From Planctomycetota bacterium (GTDB taxonomy: Bacteria > Planctomycetota > Phycisphaerae > SM23-33): a stretch of 64,000 nt of DNA. The stretch spans positions 25,145 through 89,144 of the forward strand of contig JAKJER010000025.1 of the NCBI GenBank assembly GCA_022705325.1, read 5' to 3'. Positions 15,105-23,041 of the stretch are shown here, piece by piece (within the stretch, counting starts at the first letter, position 1; every line of letters begins with the position of its first letter). The notes below the pieces were generated by a model. It was not told where the DNA came from. It did no database searches and saw only the letters and a list, made by a program, of their open reading frames with translations. The position numbers were made by a program, and so were the translations under genes.

Positions 15105-16259
15105 TTAGACCATCCTGAAGCAGGCGGAGATCTCCCGTCGAGACGCCTGCCAGGCGGGTACGAGGCTCGCCAGAACTCCGATCGCCGCCGCCACCGCCAG
15201 GCCCGTGAGCAGCACGTTCCAGGTTGCGCTGACGGGGATGTAGACGCCTTCGTTGGCCAGACTGAAGCCGCCCCAGCGGATGACGCTGACCGCGAGGCCC
15301 GCGCCCAGCAGCCCGCCGATCACGCCCAGCAACAGGCCCTCGGCCACCACCAGCCGTCCGATCAGCCACCCGCTGTAGCCCAGCGTCTGCATGACGGCAT
15401 GGTCGCGGACGCGGTCCTGCACGTTGAGCACGATCGCGTTGCTGATCAAGGCCAGTACAGCCGCGATGCAGCCCCAGCCCAGATACTCCATGAACCTCAC
15501 CACGTGGACGATGTCGGCGGCCGCCCGGGCCACGAAGCCCTTCTCCGAGCTGGTGCGCGTGGGCTGCTGGTCGGGCGCGAACTCGCGGTCGATCATCTCG
15601 GCCACCTGGTCCAGCCTGGCCGGGTCGTCCACCTTCACGTTGAACTGCGTGACCACGCCCAGGGTCTGCTGGCCGGTCGTTCGCTGGAGGAAGTCCAGAT
15701 GCGTGTAGGCGACGTAGTGTTCCTGGGGCTGGTCGCTGCGGAGGATGCCAGCGATGTAGACGCGGATGCCGGCGGCGTCGAACTGGTCGCCGACCTTCAG
15801 GCCGCGGCGGCTGGCGATGGTCTCGGCGATCAGGGCGGCATCCATGCGGGCGGTCCATTGCTCGATCGAGCCGGACAGGAGCTGGACGCTGTCGCGGCGC
15901 TGGTCGGCCCACTCGCCGGCCGGCACGCCGCGGAAGGTGATCACGTCCAGGCTGGTGCGGCAGTTGGTGGGCACGACCTTCATGGGCATTACGCTCACCA
16001 CGCCGGGCATCTTCTCGATCCGGCTGCGGTAGACCTCCGGCAGCCGGCTGGAGGCGGGACAGAAGCGGTTCTCCTGGTAGACCACCAGAGTCGTGTCGCG
16101 GGCGGTCCGGGCGGTGGCCAGTACCACGCCTTCCTGAAGCGACTGGACGGCCGCGAAGAGAAACATGGCCATCGCCACCCCGGCCATGGTCAGCAGCGTG
16201 CGGATGGGCCTGCGGACGGCCTGTTTGAGGATCAACGGCAGATACCTAGGCGACAACAT
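15105..16259 (-). CDS. FtsX-like ABC transporter permease (first subunit)
   Basis: A 384-residue permease with an N-terminal helix (about 22-40), a periplasmic core domain and three C-terminal helices separated by the conserved GYS-W-L linker (TLGYSGWLIGRLV). The start at 16259 overlaps the end of the ATPase gene by 14 nt, indicating coupled translation. Topology is that of MacB/LolC/FtsX-type exporters without a fused ATPase. Two different permease genes plus one separate ATPase gene resemble LolCDE, but the presence of HlyD and TolC genes points to a tripartite exporter. Confidence 0.85.
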   Translation of the reverse strand: MLSPRYLPLILKQAVRRPIRTLLTMAGVAMAMFLFAAVQSLQEGVVLATARTARDTTLVVYQENRFCPASSRLPEVYRSRIEKMPGVVSVMPMKVVPTNCRTSLDVITFRGVPAGEWADQRRDSVQLLSGSIEQWTARMDAALIAETIASRRGLKVGDQFDAAGIRVYIAGILRSDQPQEHYVAYTHLDFLQRTTGQQTLGVVTQFNVKVDDPARLDQVAEMIDREFAPDQQPTRTSSEKGFVARAAADIVHVVRFMEYLGWGCIAAVLALISNAIVLNVQDRVRDHAVMQTLGYSGWLIGRLVVAEGLLLGVIGGLLGAGLAVSVIRWGGFSLANEGVYIPVSATWNVLLTGLAVAAAIGVLASLVPAWQASRREISACFRMV

Positions 16260-16956
16260 GGATGGCCTCCTTGGCGTGCTGTTCGCTTTCGACGAGGCGC
16301 CCCTTCTCCAGGTGCAGCGTGGTGTGGGCGCGGGCGGCGCACTTGGGGTCGTGGGTGACCATTATGATGGTCTTGCCCAGTTCCTCGTTGAGCCGCGTGA
16401 GCAGGGCCAGCACCGCCTGGGCAGACGGCGCGTCCAGGTCGCCTGTGGGCTCGTCGGCCACCAGGATCCGCGGGTCGGCGACGATGGCGCGGGCGATGGC
16501 CACGCGCTGTTCCTGCCCGCCCGAGAGCTGGTGCGGGAAATGGGGAGCGCGATCGACGATGCCGACCAGTTCCATCGCCAAGGCCACCTTGCGGTGGCGC
16601 TGCGAACGCGACAGGCGATGCAGCAGCAGGGGAAGCTCGACGTTCTCGTAGGCCGTCAACGTCGGCACGAGGTTGTAGAGTTGGAAAACGTAGCCCACGT
16701 ACTCGCTCCGCCAGCGGGCAAGCTGCGAACGCGAAAAGCGGGCGATGTCGTGTCCGTCTATCACCAGTTCGCCGCCGGTGGGGCGGTCAATGCCGGCGAT
16801 CAGATTCAGCAGCGTCGTCTTGCCGCTGCCGGAGGGACCCATCAGGGCCAGGAACGAGCCTTCCTCGACGTCCAGGTCCAGGTTGTGAATGGGCGTGACC
16901 TCGATCTGGCCGCGGCGGTAGGTACGGGTGAGCTTGCGGCATTCAATGAGGGCCAT
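16246..16956 (-). CDS. ABC transporter ATP-binding protein (MacB/LolD type)
   Basis: A 236-residue ATPase with all ABC motifs: Walker A GPSGSGKTT, the signature LSGGQEQRVAIARA, Walker B ILVADEPTGDLD and the H-loop VTHD. Its similarity pattern (TYRRG...VTPIHNLDLDVEEGSF) is that of the MacB/LolD/FtsE group that works with FtsX-type permeases. GGAGGAGG precedes the ATG at 16956, and the preceding adaptor stop overlaps this start by one base (TGATG). It energises the two permeases that follow. Confidence 0.93.
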   Translation of the reverse strand: MALIECRKLTRTYRRGQIEVTPIHNLDLDVEEGSFLALMGPSGSGKTTLLNLIAGIDRPTGGELVIDGHDIARFSRSQLARWRSEYVGYVFQLYNLVPTLTAYENVELPLLLHRLSRSQRHRKVALAMELVGIVDRAPHFPHQLSGGQEQRVAIARAIVADPRILVADEPTGDLDAPSAQAVLALLTRLNEELGKTIIMVTHDPKCAARAHTTLHLEKGRLVESEQHAKEAIHVVA

Positions 16957-18497
16957 CAGTGTCCTCCTCCGGCTGCGTGGCCGGTGGTTTCGCGGGGTTC
17001 GATCTTCCGGCCTTCGGCCAGGTCCGGAGGGGGCGAGAGGATCACCCGGTCGCCCGGGTTGAGCCCCTGGGCGGCCTCGATCCAATCGCCCGCGCGGGCC
17101 GAGCCGACGGTTACGGTGCGGCGGATAGCTGTGTTGCGGGCGGGGTCGACGATCCAGACCTGGACGCTCGCGCCCGGCTCGCTGCCCAGCACGGCGGAGG
17201 GGGCGAAGACCCGCTGGGCCGACTGAGGTTGGGTCGTGGCGGGCTTGGCGATGAACTTGACACGGGCGAGCATCTCGGGCTTGATCTGCGGCGAGGGGTC
17301 GTCGATGGCGACCTTGAACTGCAAGGTGTTTCGCTGGATGTCGGCCTCGTGGACCACGCGGGTGACGCGACCTTTGAACGTGCGATCGGGCAGGACCTCG
17401 ACGACGATCTCGGCCCGCTGGCCGACGGCGACGCGGGCGGCGCTGGCGAGGGGGACGTCGACGCGGACCTGCAGTTTGTGCGGGTCGTACAGTCGGACCA
17501 GGGTCGGCGCCATGCCGGACCGACCGGCCATCACGGTCTGACCCGGCTCGACGCTGCGGGTAAGGACCGTACCGTCACCCGGCGCGACGATCTGCATGCG
17601 ATCCAGCCGCAGACGGGCTTCGTCGCGTGCGGCCTGAGCGCTGGCGACGGCTGCCTGGGACTGCTCCAGGTCCGACCGGGCTTCGACCGCCAGCCTGGCT
17701 AGCCTGGCTCGCAGGATCGACTCCTGGGCCTTCTGGGACTCCAGCTCGGCACGCTGGCTGCGGACTCGCGACTCCAACAGGTCCACCTGGACATGGGAGA
17801 TCAGACCGTCGGCCTGGGCCCGCTTCTTGGCGGCCAACTCCTCGCCAAGTTCGTCCAGCTTGGCTTGGAGGCGTGCAACCTCGACGGGTTGGCGGTCCAG
17901 TTCGCGGAGCGTCTCGGCCAAGGCGGCGCCGTCACGCGCGCCGGCCGGCCGGGTGGACGGTGAGCCGGCGGAGGACGGGCTGGCGGGGGCGCCCAGATTG
18001 GCTTGGGCGGCCCGCAACTCGGCCTGTCGCTGGGTCAACGCGGCCTCGGCCTTGACCAGGGCCAGTCTCGCGTCATCCTGGACCAGTCGGACGAGTACCT
18101 GGCCCGACTTCACGGCTTGGTCCTCCAAAACCAGAACGTCCTGGACCACGCCGTCGGCCAGGGCAGGTACGGCCACCGGGAACGGGTCGGGCTCGACCCA
18201 CCCGGGCGCCTGTGCCACTACTCCCGCGACGGGTGCATCGGCGGCCTCCCGGACTACTGCGGGAACGACCTGAACGTGCATGGGGTTCTGAAAGGCGTCA
18301 CGGGCCGACCATGCCAGAAGGCCTGATGCCGACAGCACGATCAGGCCCGGCAGGAGAATGCGGCTCTTCCACCGGGATTTCGGCGGGCGGAGGTTCTCGG
18401 ACGGACTATTGTCCGGCAACTGGGGTCCGGAAGTAGCTCCAGATCCAGTGCCGCCCCGGCTCTGCCGCAAGGCAGACAAGTCAAGTGTAGCACTCAT
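16956..18497 (-). CDS. HlyD/MacA-family periplasmic adaptor protein
   Basis: A 513-residue membrane-fusion protein with an N-terminal cytoplasmic tail (about 45 residues), one membrane helix (about 47-64), a barrel-sandwich lipoyl half (ALADGVVQDVLVLEDQAVKSGQ), a long coiled-coil hairpin (about 150-290), the second lipoyl half (IVAPGDGTVLTRSVEPGQTV) and a beta-barrel domain. It should link the two permeases to the TolC channel. It follows the Cys/His-rich gene by 117 nt and overlaps the ATPase start. The coiled coil is interrupted by a Pro/Ser-rich insert (about 165-183). Confidence 0.9.
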   Translation of the reverse strand: MSATLDLSALRQSRGGTGSGATSGPQLPDNSPSENLRPPKSRWKSRILLPGLIVLSASGLLAWSARDAFQNPMHVQVVPAVVREAADAPVAGVVAQAPGWVEPDPFPVAVPALADGVVQDVLVLEDQAVKSGQVLVRLVQDDARLALVKAEAALTQRQAELRAAQANLGAPASPSSAGSPSTRPAGARDGAALAETLRELDRQPVEVARLQAKLDELGEELAAKKRAQADGLISHVQVDLLESRVRSQRAELESQKAQESILRARLARLAVEARSDLEQSQAAVASAQAARDEARLRLDRMQIVAPGDGTVLTRSVEPGQTVMAGRSGMAPTLVRLYDPHKLQVRVDVPLASAARVAVGQRAEIVVEVLPDRTFKGRVTRVVHEADIQRNTLQFKVAIDDPSPQIKPEMLARVKFIAKPATTQPQSAQRVFAPSAVLGSEPGASVQVWIVDPARNTAIRRTVTVGSARAGDWIEAAQGLNPGDRVILSPPPDLAEGRKIEPRETTGHAAGGGH

Positions 18498-18614
18498 GGC
18501 GATCGCTCGTCAGGAAGATGGCAATGGGGTAGGGGCTCGCGCGAGGCAGCCAGAGTGCGACGATAACGGGATATCAGGATGCCGCGTTCGCGCAGTAACG
18601 TTGCGAGGGGTCAA

Positions 18615-19025
18615 TCAGGCCCGAGGGGGGCGGAAGATGTCTTCCGGGAGATCGAGCAGGCATGGCTGCGGGGGCCACGTCCGATAGGGCAGGCCGGCGG
18701 CCATGTCCGGGTTGGGGGTATCGGCTGGCAGCATGGCATTGGCGGCCCCGCAGGCTGCACAGCCCGGCTGGCAGCCGGGACAGGGGGCCTGGGAGCCGTC
18801 ATCGTCGTGATGGTCGTCGTGATTGTCGGCGGGCGATGGTGTAGTATGGGCGTTGCAGCAGCCACACGTCTGGCTGGCTGTCCGCGTCGGCTGACCAGAG
18901 CAGGATTCCTCCTTGCGATGGTTCTCCAGGGAGTGCGTCACGCAGCCGACAGCGACGAGCGGGCTCATGAGTACCATCTCAAGAACAACCAGACTGCACA
19001 GGAACGTGGCTAAGAGCTTATTCAT
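18615..19025 (-). CDS. Small exported Cys/His-rich protein heading the exporter operon
   Basis: A 136-residue protein with an N-terminal signal or anchor helix (about residues 4-27) and a mature part packed with metal-ligand residues: GCVTH, ESCSG, TCGCCNAH, a His/Asp run (DNHDDHHDDD), then CPGCQPGCAACG. No named domain recognised. The ATG at 19025 has no ribosome binding site but lies 9 nt after a good -10 element, so the mRNA may be nearly leaderless. Being first in the HlyD/ABC/TolC operon, it may be a periplasmic metal sponge, sensor or chaperone. A comparable small Cys-rich protein heads the czc operon at 44690. Confidence 0.6.
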   Translation of the reverse strand: MNKLLATFLCSLVVLEMVLMSPLVAVGCVTHSLENHRKEESCSGQPTRTASQTCGCCNAHTTPSPADNHDDHHDDDGSQAPCPGCQPGCAACGAANAMLPADTPNPDMAAGLPYRTWPPQPCLLDLPEDIFRPPRA

Positions 19026-19034
19026 TCGACAATC

Positions 19035-19064
19035 ATCATACGCCCGATCGGATATATGGTTCAA
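19035..19064 (-). promoter_or_regulatory. Promoter of the Cys-rich protein/exporter operon
   Basis: Minus strand: -35 TTGAAC (19064-19059), an 18-bp spacer and -10 TATGAT (19040-19035). The predicted transcription start is only about 2-4 nt before the ATG at 19025. The element directly follows the tRNA-Glu terminator. Confidence 0.55.
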
Positions 19065-19099
19065 TAAAAAACCGGCCCGCACCGAAGTGCGGACCGGTT
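19064..19099 (-). terminator. Rho-independent terminator after tRNA-Glu
   Basis: On the minus strand the arms AACCGG-x-CCGCAC and GTGCGG-x-CCGGTT (19070-19099, one mismatch) close a UUCG tetraloop and are followed by a run of U residues (19070-19066). It ends the tRNA transcript. Confidence 0.9.
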
Positions 19100-19105
19100 G
19101 GCCAA

Positions 19106-19178
19106 TGACCCCAGTGGGATTCGAACCCGCGTTGGCGGCTTGAAAAGCCGCTGTCCTAGGCCTCTAGACGATGGGGCC
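19106..19178 (-). tRNA. tRNA-Glu (TTC)
   Basis: A 73-nt tRNA without encoded CCA. The acceptor arms GGCCCCA and TGGGGTC pair throughout (one G-T), the anticodon stem GCGGC/GCCGC closes the loop TTTTCAA giving anticodon TTC, and the T-loop has the canonical GGTTCGAATCC. Confidence 0.96.
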
Positions 19179-19237
19179 GACTTTCACAGCACCCACCCGG
19201 AAAGATCCGGGGAATTCCCGCCGATGGCGGGTCAGGC

Positions 19238-19265
19238 ATCTTACCTGATCTTACCACGACGTCAA
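19238..19265 (-). promoter_or_regulatory. Promoter of tRNA-Glu
   Basis: Minus strand -35 TTGACG (19265-19260), 16-bp spacer, -10 TAAGAT (19243-19238). It lies about 60 nt upstream of tRNA-Glu. A small hairpin (CCCGCC/GGCGGG) occupies the leader between them. Confidence 0.65.
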
Positions 19266-19314
19266 CACTTTTCGGCGGCGATTTTTCGGCTGGGCTCGAA
19301 ACCGTCCGCCTGAC

Positions 19315-19387
19315 TGAGGGAGCCGGGACTCGAACCCGGAACCTACGCATTAAAAGTGCGTTGCTCTACCAATTGAGCTACTCCCCC
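19315..19387 (-). tRNA. tRNA-Lys (TTT)
   Basis: A 73-nt tRNA without encoded CCA. Acceptor arms GGGGGAG/CTCCCTC pair, the anticodon stem ACGCA/TGCGT closes loop CTTTTAA giving anticodon TTT, and the T-arm is CCGGGTTCGAGTCCCGG. It lies 65 nt after frr on the same strand; the short gap holds a GC palindrome (19407-19432) and no clear promoter. Confidence 0.96.
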
Positions 19388-19406
19388 GAAGGGGAACCGA
19401 CTGCGG

Positions 19407-19432
19407 ACCTGCCTGCCGGAGGCGGGGCAGGT
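19407..19432. repeat. GC-rich palindrome (dispersed CCTGCC/GGCAGG family)
   Basis: ACCTGCC and GGCAGGT flank a GC-rich loop between frr and tRNA-Lys. Related palindromes with the CCTGCCGGCAGG core occur at 33680-33693 and about 41456-41478. Confidence 0.6.
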
Positions 19433-19452
19433 TGTGGACCGCCAACAACCAA

Positions 19453-20013
19453 CTACAACTCCTGGATCTCCGCGATCTTGCTGTCCAGGACCTCGGTGAT
19501 CTTCTTCTCATACGTATTTGTGAGTTCCTGGACGTCGTCTTTTCCCTTTTTGGCCTCGTCCTCGGTCAGTTCGGAGTCTTTTTCCTGCCGCTCGGCTTCC
19601 TTATTGGCGTCGCGGCGGGCGTTGCGGACGCTGACGCGGGCGGCCTCGGCCATCTTACGCAATTGGACGGTGATCTGCTGGCGGCGCTCGGTCGACAAGG
19701 GCGGAACCGACAGGCGGATGACTTTGCCGTCGTTGTTGGGCGTGATGCCGATGTTGCTGGCGTAGACTGCCTTTTCGATGTCCTTGAGGCTGCTGGGGTC
19801 GAAGGGCTTGATCACGATCAGCGATGCGTCGGGCGTGGCGATGGACGCCAGTTGGCGCAGCTCGGTCGGCGAGCCGTAGTACTCGACGCGGATGTGGTCG
19901 ACCAGTCCGGCCGACGCGCGCCCGGTGCGGATGGAGCGGAACTCCTTGCGCAGGTAGTCCACTGCCGACTCCATCTTCTCTTCGGCGTCCAGCAGAATTT
20001 CATCCATGGCCAT
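19453..20013 (-). CDS. frr: Ribosome recycling factor
   Basis: A 186-residue cytoplasmic protein of the normal RRF length. It shows the hallmark N-terminal pattern (MESAVDYLRKEFRSIRTGRA), the central PPLSTERRQQ segment and the C-terminal coiled coil (DDVQELTNTYEKKI). RRF splits post-termination ribosomes with EF-G. It is the last gene of the rpsB-tsf-pyrH-frr block, 20 nt after pyrH. I start at the ATG at 20013, with a GAGG upstream; the ATG at 20007 is an alternative. Confidence 0.97.
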   Translation of the reverse strand: MAMDEILLDAEEKMESAVDYLRKEFRSIRTGRASAGLVDHIRVEYYGSPTELRQLASIATPDASLIVIKPFDPSSLKDIEKAVYASNIGITPNNDGKVIRLSVPPLSTERRQQITVQLRKMAEAARVSVRNARRDANKEAERQEKDSELTEDEAKKGKDDVQELTNTYEKKITEVLDSKIAEIQEL

Positions 20014-20033
20014 AGAAGTACCTCGCTTCCTTC

Positions 20034-20756
20034 CTACCGGCTGATCCGGGTGCCGACGTCCTGTCCGCGGACGGCCCGCATCAGGGAATCGTCCTGGAAG
20101 AGCCTCAGGACGACGATGGGGATGCCGTGGTCCATGCACAGGGCGAAGGCGGTCATGTCCATGATGCCCAGGCGGCGATCGAGGGCCTCCTGGTAACTCA
20201 GGCGGTCGAACTTTCTCGCGTTGGGGTTGGTCACCGGGTCGCTGTCGTAGACGCCGTCGACCTTGGTGGCCTTGAACAGCACGTCGGCGCCGATCTCAGC
20301 CGCCCGGAGGGCGGCGGCGGTGTCGGTGGTGAAGAACGGGTTACCCGTGCCGCCGGCGAACAGGCCCACCTGGCCGGCCTCCAGGGCCCGGCGGGCCGAG
20401 GCGGCGGTGTAGGTGGGGCAGACCCCGGGCATGGCCGTCGCGGTGAAGACGACCGCGTCGGTCCCGGAGGACTGGATCACGTCGCGCAGGGCCAGGGCGT
20501 TCATCACGGTGGCCAGCATCCCCATGGCGTCTGCGGTGGGCTTGCGGATGTGGTCCTGGTCGGCCAAGTCGCGTCCGCGGAGGAAGTTGCCCCCGCCGAT
20601 CACCAGGCCCACCTGGACGCCCAGGCGCGCGACGGCCACGACCTGGCCGGCGACGGCGGCCAGTCGCTCGGCCGCCAGACCGCCCTCGCCCCGGCGGCAG
20701 AGGGTCTCGCCGGAGAGCTTGATCAGTACTCGGTTGTAGGCGGGCTTGTCGCTCAT
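20034..20756 (-). CDS. pyrH: UMP kinase
   Basis: A 240-residue UMP kinase of the amino-acid-kinase fold. Diagnostic segments are the N-terminal RVLIKLSGE, GLVIGGGNFLRG and the C-terminal ATKVDGVYDSDPVTNPNA. It phosphorylates UMP to UDP in pyrimidine nucleotide synthesis. It lies between tsf and frr in the conserved order. The ATG at 20756 is chosen because the protein then aligns with the usual UMP kinase start. Confidence 0.97.
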   Translation of the reverse strand: MSDKPAYNRVLIKLSGETLCRRGEGGLAAERLAAVAGQVVAVARLGVQVGLVIGGGNFLRGRDLADQDHIRKPTADAMGMLATVMNALALRDVIQSSGTDAVVFTATAMPGVCPTYTAASARRALEAGQVGLFAGGTGNPFFTTDTAAALRAAEIGADVLFKATKVDGVYDSDPVTNPNARKFDRLSYQEALDRRLGIMDMTAFALCMDHGIPIVVLRLFQDDSLMRAVRGQDVGTRISR

Positions 20757-20830
20757 GGGCCCTGGTTTCTCTGCATGTGAAGGCGCCGACCGCGGCAAGC
20801 CCCCAAGGGGCCCGCGGGCTCTTGCATAAA

Positions 20831-20930
20831 CACGAATTGCACGAATTACAGCGAACGGCACGAAATCTTCAAGTTAAAAATGCACAGGGGACTCGTGCGG
20901 TTCGTCGCATTTCGTGCAATTCGCACATTC
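20831..20930. repeat. AT-leaning inverted/direct repeat in the tsf-pyrH gap
   Basis: CACGAATT occurs twice in tandem (20831-20847) and GCACGAAAT (20858-20866) is mirrored by ATTTCGTGC (20909-20917), with further TTCG copies after it. The composition is lower in GC than its surroundings. This 177-bp gap (20757-20933) carries no gene. Confidence 0.6.
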
Positions 20931-20933
20931 GGA

Positions 20934-21728
20934 CTAGGCGCCGACCGAGTAGCGGGCGAAGGTGAGGACCTTCGCCTTGCCGACGATGTCCTTGACCTTC
21001 TTCTTGTCGTCGCGGACGAAGGGCTGTTCGAGCAGGGCTCGTTCGGCCAGGAACTTGTTGATCTTGCCGGTGACCATCTTCTCGACGATGTCAGCGGGCT
21101 TGCCGCTCTCGGCGGCCTGCTCGCGGGCGAAGGCGCGTTCCTTCTCGACCAGGTCGGCGGGGACGTCCTGCATGGTGATGCCCATGGGGTCGGCGAAGGC
21201 GATGTGCATGCAGAGGTCGGAGAGGACCTCGTCGCTGATCTCGCCCTCGACGCCGACCAGCACCCCGACCTTGCCGTTGTGGTGGATGTAGGCGCCGATG
21301 CGCGGGGCAACGACCTTGACGCCGCGGGCGAAGGACATGTTCTCGCCGATCTTGGACAAGGCGTCCTGGACGGCGTCCTTGATGGCGGGCGTGGGCTCGA
21401 TTGTCCCCGCCGGGGCGTCGGCGGCCAGTCGGGCGACCACCTGGACCATCTCCTGGAAGACCTCGTTGCGGGCGCAGAAGTCGGTCTCGCACTGGATCTC
21501 GACCATGGCGGCGCCGCTCTTGTCGGCGGTGGCGGCGATGGCGACTCGCCCTTCCTTGGTGACGCGGGCGGCCTTCTTCTCGGCGGTGGCCAGACCCTTT
21601 TTGCGGAGGATGTCGCGGGCGGCCTCAACATCGCCGTTGGATTCCTGAAGGGCCTTCTTGCACTCCATCATGCCCTGGCCGGTCTCCTCGCGGAGGGCTT
21701 TCACGATTGCTGCGGTTATCTCTGCCAT
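20934..21728 (-). CDS. tsf: Elongation factor Ts
   Basis: A 264-residue guanine-nucleotide exchange factor for EF-Tu. The N-terminal UBA-like domain (VKALREETGQGMMECKKAL), the core motif MVEIQCETDFCARNEVF and the IGAYIHHNGKVGVLV segment are all present. A GGGAG precedes the ATG at 21728. It lies downstream of rpsB; the 198-bp gap contains a perfect 8-bp-stem hairpin (21902-21921, GACGCGAC/GTCGCGTC) right after the rpsB stop and a second one (TGAAGCG/CGCTTCA) near 21810, which may tune tsf relative to rpsB. Confidence 0.97.
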   Translation of the reverse strand: MAEITAAIVKALREETGQGMMECKKALQESNGDVEAARDILRKKGLATAEKKAARVTKEGRVAIAATADKSGAAMVEIQCETDFCARNEVFQEMVQVVARLAADAPAGTIEPTPAIKDAVQDALSKIGENMSFARGVKVVAPRIGAYIHHNGKVGVLVGVEGEISDEVLSDLCMHIAFADPMGITMQDVPADLVEKERAFAREQAAESGKPADIVEKMVTGKINKFLAERALLEQPFVRDDKKKVKDIVGKAKVLTFARYSVGA

Positions 21729-21926
21729 GGTAGCTCCCTGTTATCGGTACGTGTCTTCTGTTCTTTCTGGTCTACGTGCCACGAGCCTCCGGGCGTCGTG
21801 CTTCTGAAGCGTGCGCGACGCGAGGTCGCTTCAGGAGCATTCGCCGCCCCTGACAGCGTGTCGCGTCTTACGGGTTGGTCGGGGCACGCTCTGGTCGTCC
21901 GGACGCGACGCAGGTCGCGTCGTCGG

Positions 21927-22784
21927 CTAGGCCTTGTCTTCGGCCGGCTGCTTGACCGCGGAGTCCTCGGCCGGAGCGGCTGCTTGCTCGGCCGGCGAGG
22001 CCTCTGCGACCTCGGGCTTGACTTCGACTTCCGCAGCCCGGCCCATAGCGGGGCGGCGGCTGCGGCGTCGCGGCCCTTCGCCGCCTTCGTCTTCCTTCTC
22101 GCGGACGCCCTTGCCGGTCTTGGCGGCCTCGGCGAGTTCGTGGGTGATCAGTTCGATGGCCCGCATGGCGTCGTCGTTGCCCGGGATGGGGATGGCGATG
22201 ATGTCCGGATCGCAGTCGGTGTCCAGCAGGCAGATCACCGGGATGCCCATCTTGTTGGCTTCCTTGACGGCGATGATCTCGCGGCGCTGGTCGATGACGA
22301 ACAGCACGCCCGGCAGCCGCTCCATGCGGCGGATGCCGCCGAGGTTGCGCTGGATCTTCTTCATCTCGCGGCGGAGCGAGGCGCCCTGCTTCTTGGAGTA
22401 GGCGTCCAGCATGCCTTCGGCCTCGAGCTTCTCGAGGTGGTCCAGGCGCCCCACCCGCTTGCGGATCTCGCGGAAGTTGGTCAGCGTGCCGCCCAGCCAG
22501 CGGTCGTTCACGCAGTGCATGCCGGTTCCCTCGGCCGCCTTCTCCACCGCGTTGCGGGCCTGGCGCTTGGTGCCCACGAACAGCACGTCCTTGCCGTCGC
22601 CCACCACCTGCTGGATGAACTTCCTGGCCAGCAGGATGCCGCGGAGGGTCTCTTTGACGTTGATGATGTGGATGAGGTTCCGTTTGCCGAAGATGTAGGG
22701 TTTCATCTTCGGGTTCCACCGGCTCACGCGGTGACCGAAATGCACGCCGGCGTCGATGAGTTGCTTCACCAATTCAGCAGCCAA
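21927..22784 (-). CDS. rpsB: 30S ribosomal protein S2 (TTG start)
   Basis: A 285-residue S2 protein with the conserved AGVHFGH, RWNPKMKPYIFG, FVGTKRQA and NDRWLGGTLTNF segments. I start at the TTG at 22784: this gives MAAELVKQLIDAGVHFGH, which lines up residue for residue with the start of E. coli S2. An AAGGTG sits just upstream. An in-frame ATG at 22820 has no ribosome binding site and lies inside a hairpin. The C-terminal tail (about 60 residues) is an Ala/Glu/Pro-rich extension beyond the usual S2 fold, common in this phylum. Confidence 0.95.
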   Translation of the reverse strand: MAAELVKQLIDAGVHFGHRVSRWNPKMKPYIFGKRNLIHIINVKETLRGILLARKFIQQVVGDGKDVLFVGTKRQARNAVEKAAEGTGMHCVNDRWLGGTLTNFREIRKRVGRLDHLEKLEAEGMLDAYSKKQGASLRREMKKIQRNLGGIRRMERLPGVLFVIDQRREIIAVKEANKMGIPVICLLDTDCDPDIIAIPIPGNDDAMRAIELITHELAEAAKTGKGVREKEDEGGEGPRRRSRRPAMGRAAEVEVKPEVAEASPAEQAAAPAEDSAVKQPAEDKA

Positions 22785-22805
22785 GATCGCACCTTCACCT
22801 TCCGG

Positions 22806-22825
22806 CCCGGATTCAAGCATCCGGG
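22806..22825 (-). promoter_or_regulatory. Leader hairpin in front of rpsB
   Basis: CCCGGAT/ATCCGGG (7-bp stem, 6-nt loop) lies in the roughly 130-nt rpsB leader, 21 nt before the TTG start. It is placed where S2 autoregulatory structures act in other bacteria; this role is inferred from position only. Confidence 0.4.
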
Positions 22826-22915
22826 CAAAGAAAATGCGCTGTCAAAAAGCGCCCAGCCCGCCACCTTTGCCGGCAGGGAGAACCACTCTCCCCGCCCGGC
22901 GGCGGAAAGCACGGT

Positions 22916-22945
22916 AATGTACAGCAGATACGGTCACCAGGTCAA
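22916..22945 (-). promoter_or_regulatory. Promoter of the rpsB-tsf-pyrH-frr block
   Basis: Minus strand: -35 TTGACC (22945-22940), 18-bp spacer, -10 TACATT (22921-22916), leaving a leader of about 125 nt before rpsB. Confidence 0.55.
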
Positions 22946-23041
22946 GGGCTTTTTCGGGCTTTGGCTCGGCACAGGGCAACACGATCGCTTCGTCAGGGTC
23001 GGTTTTGTCCCTTTGTTTTGTCGCCGCCACAGGCTACAGTA

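Noticed and set aside
22785..22820. ATG at 22820 as rpsB start
   Set aside because: No ribosome binding site, located in a hairpin, and adds residues not found in S2 proteins; the TTG at 22784 aligns with known S2.
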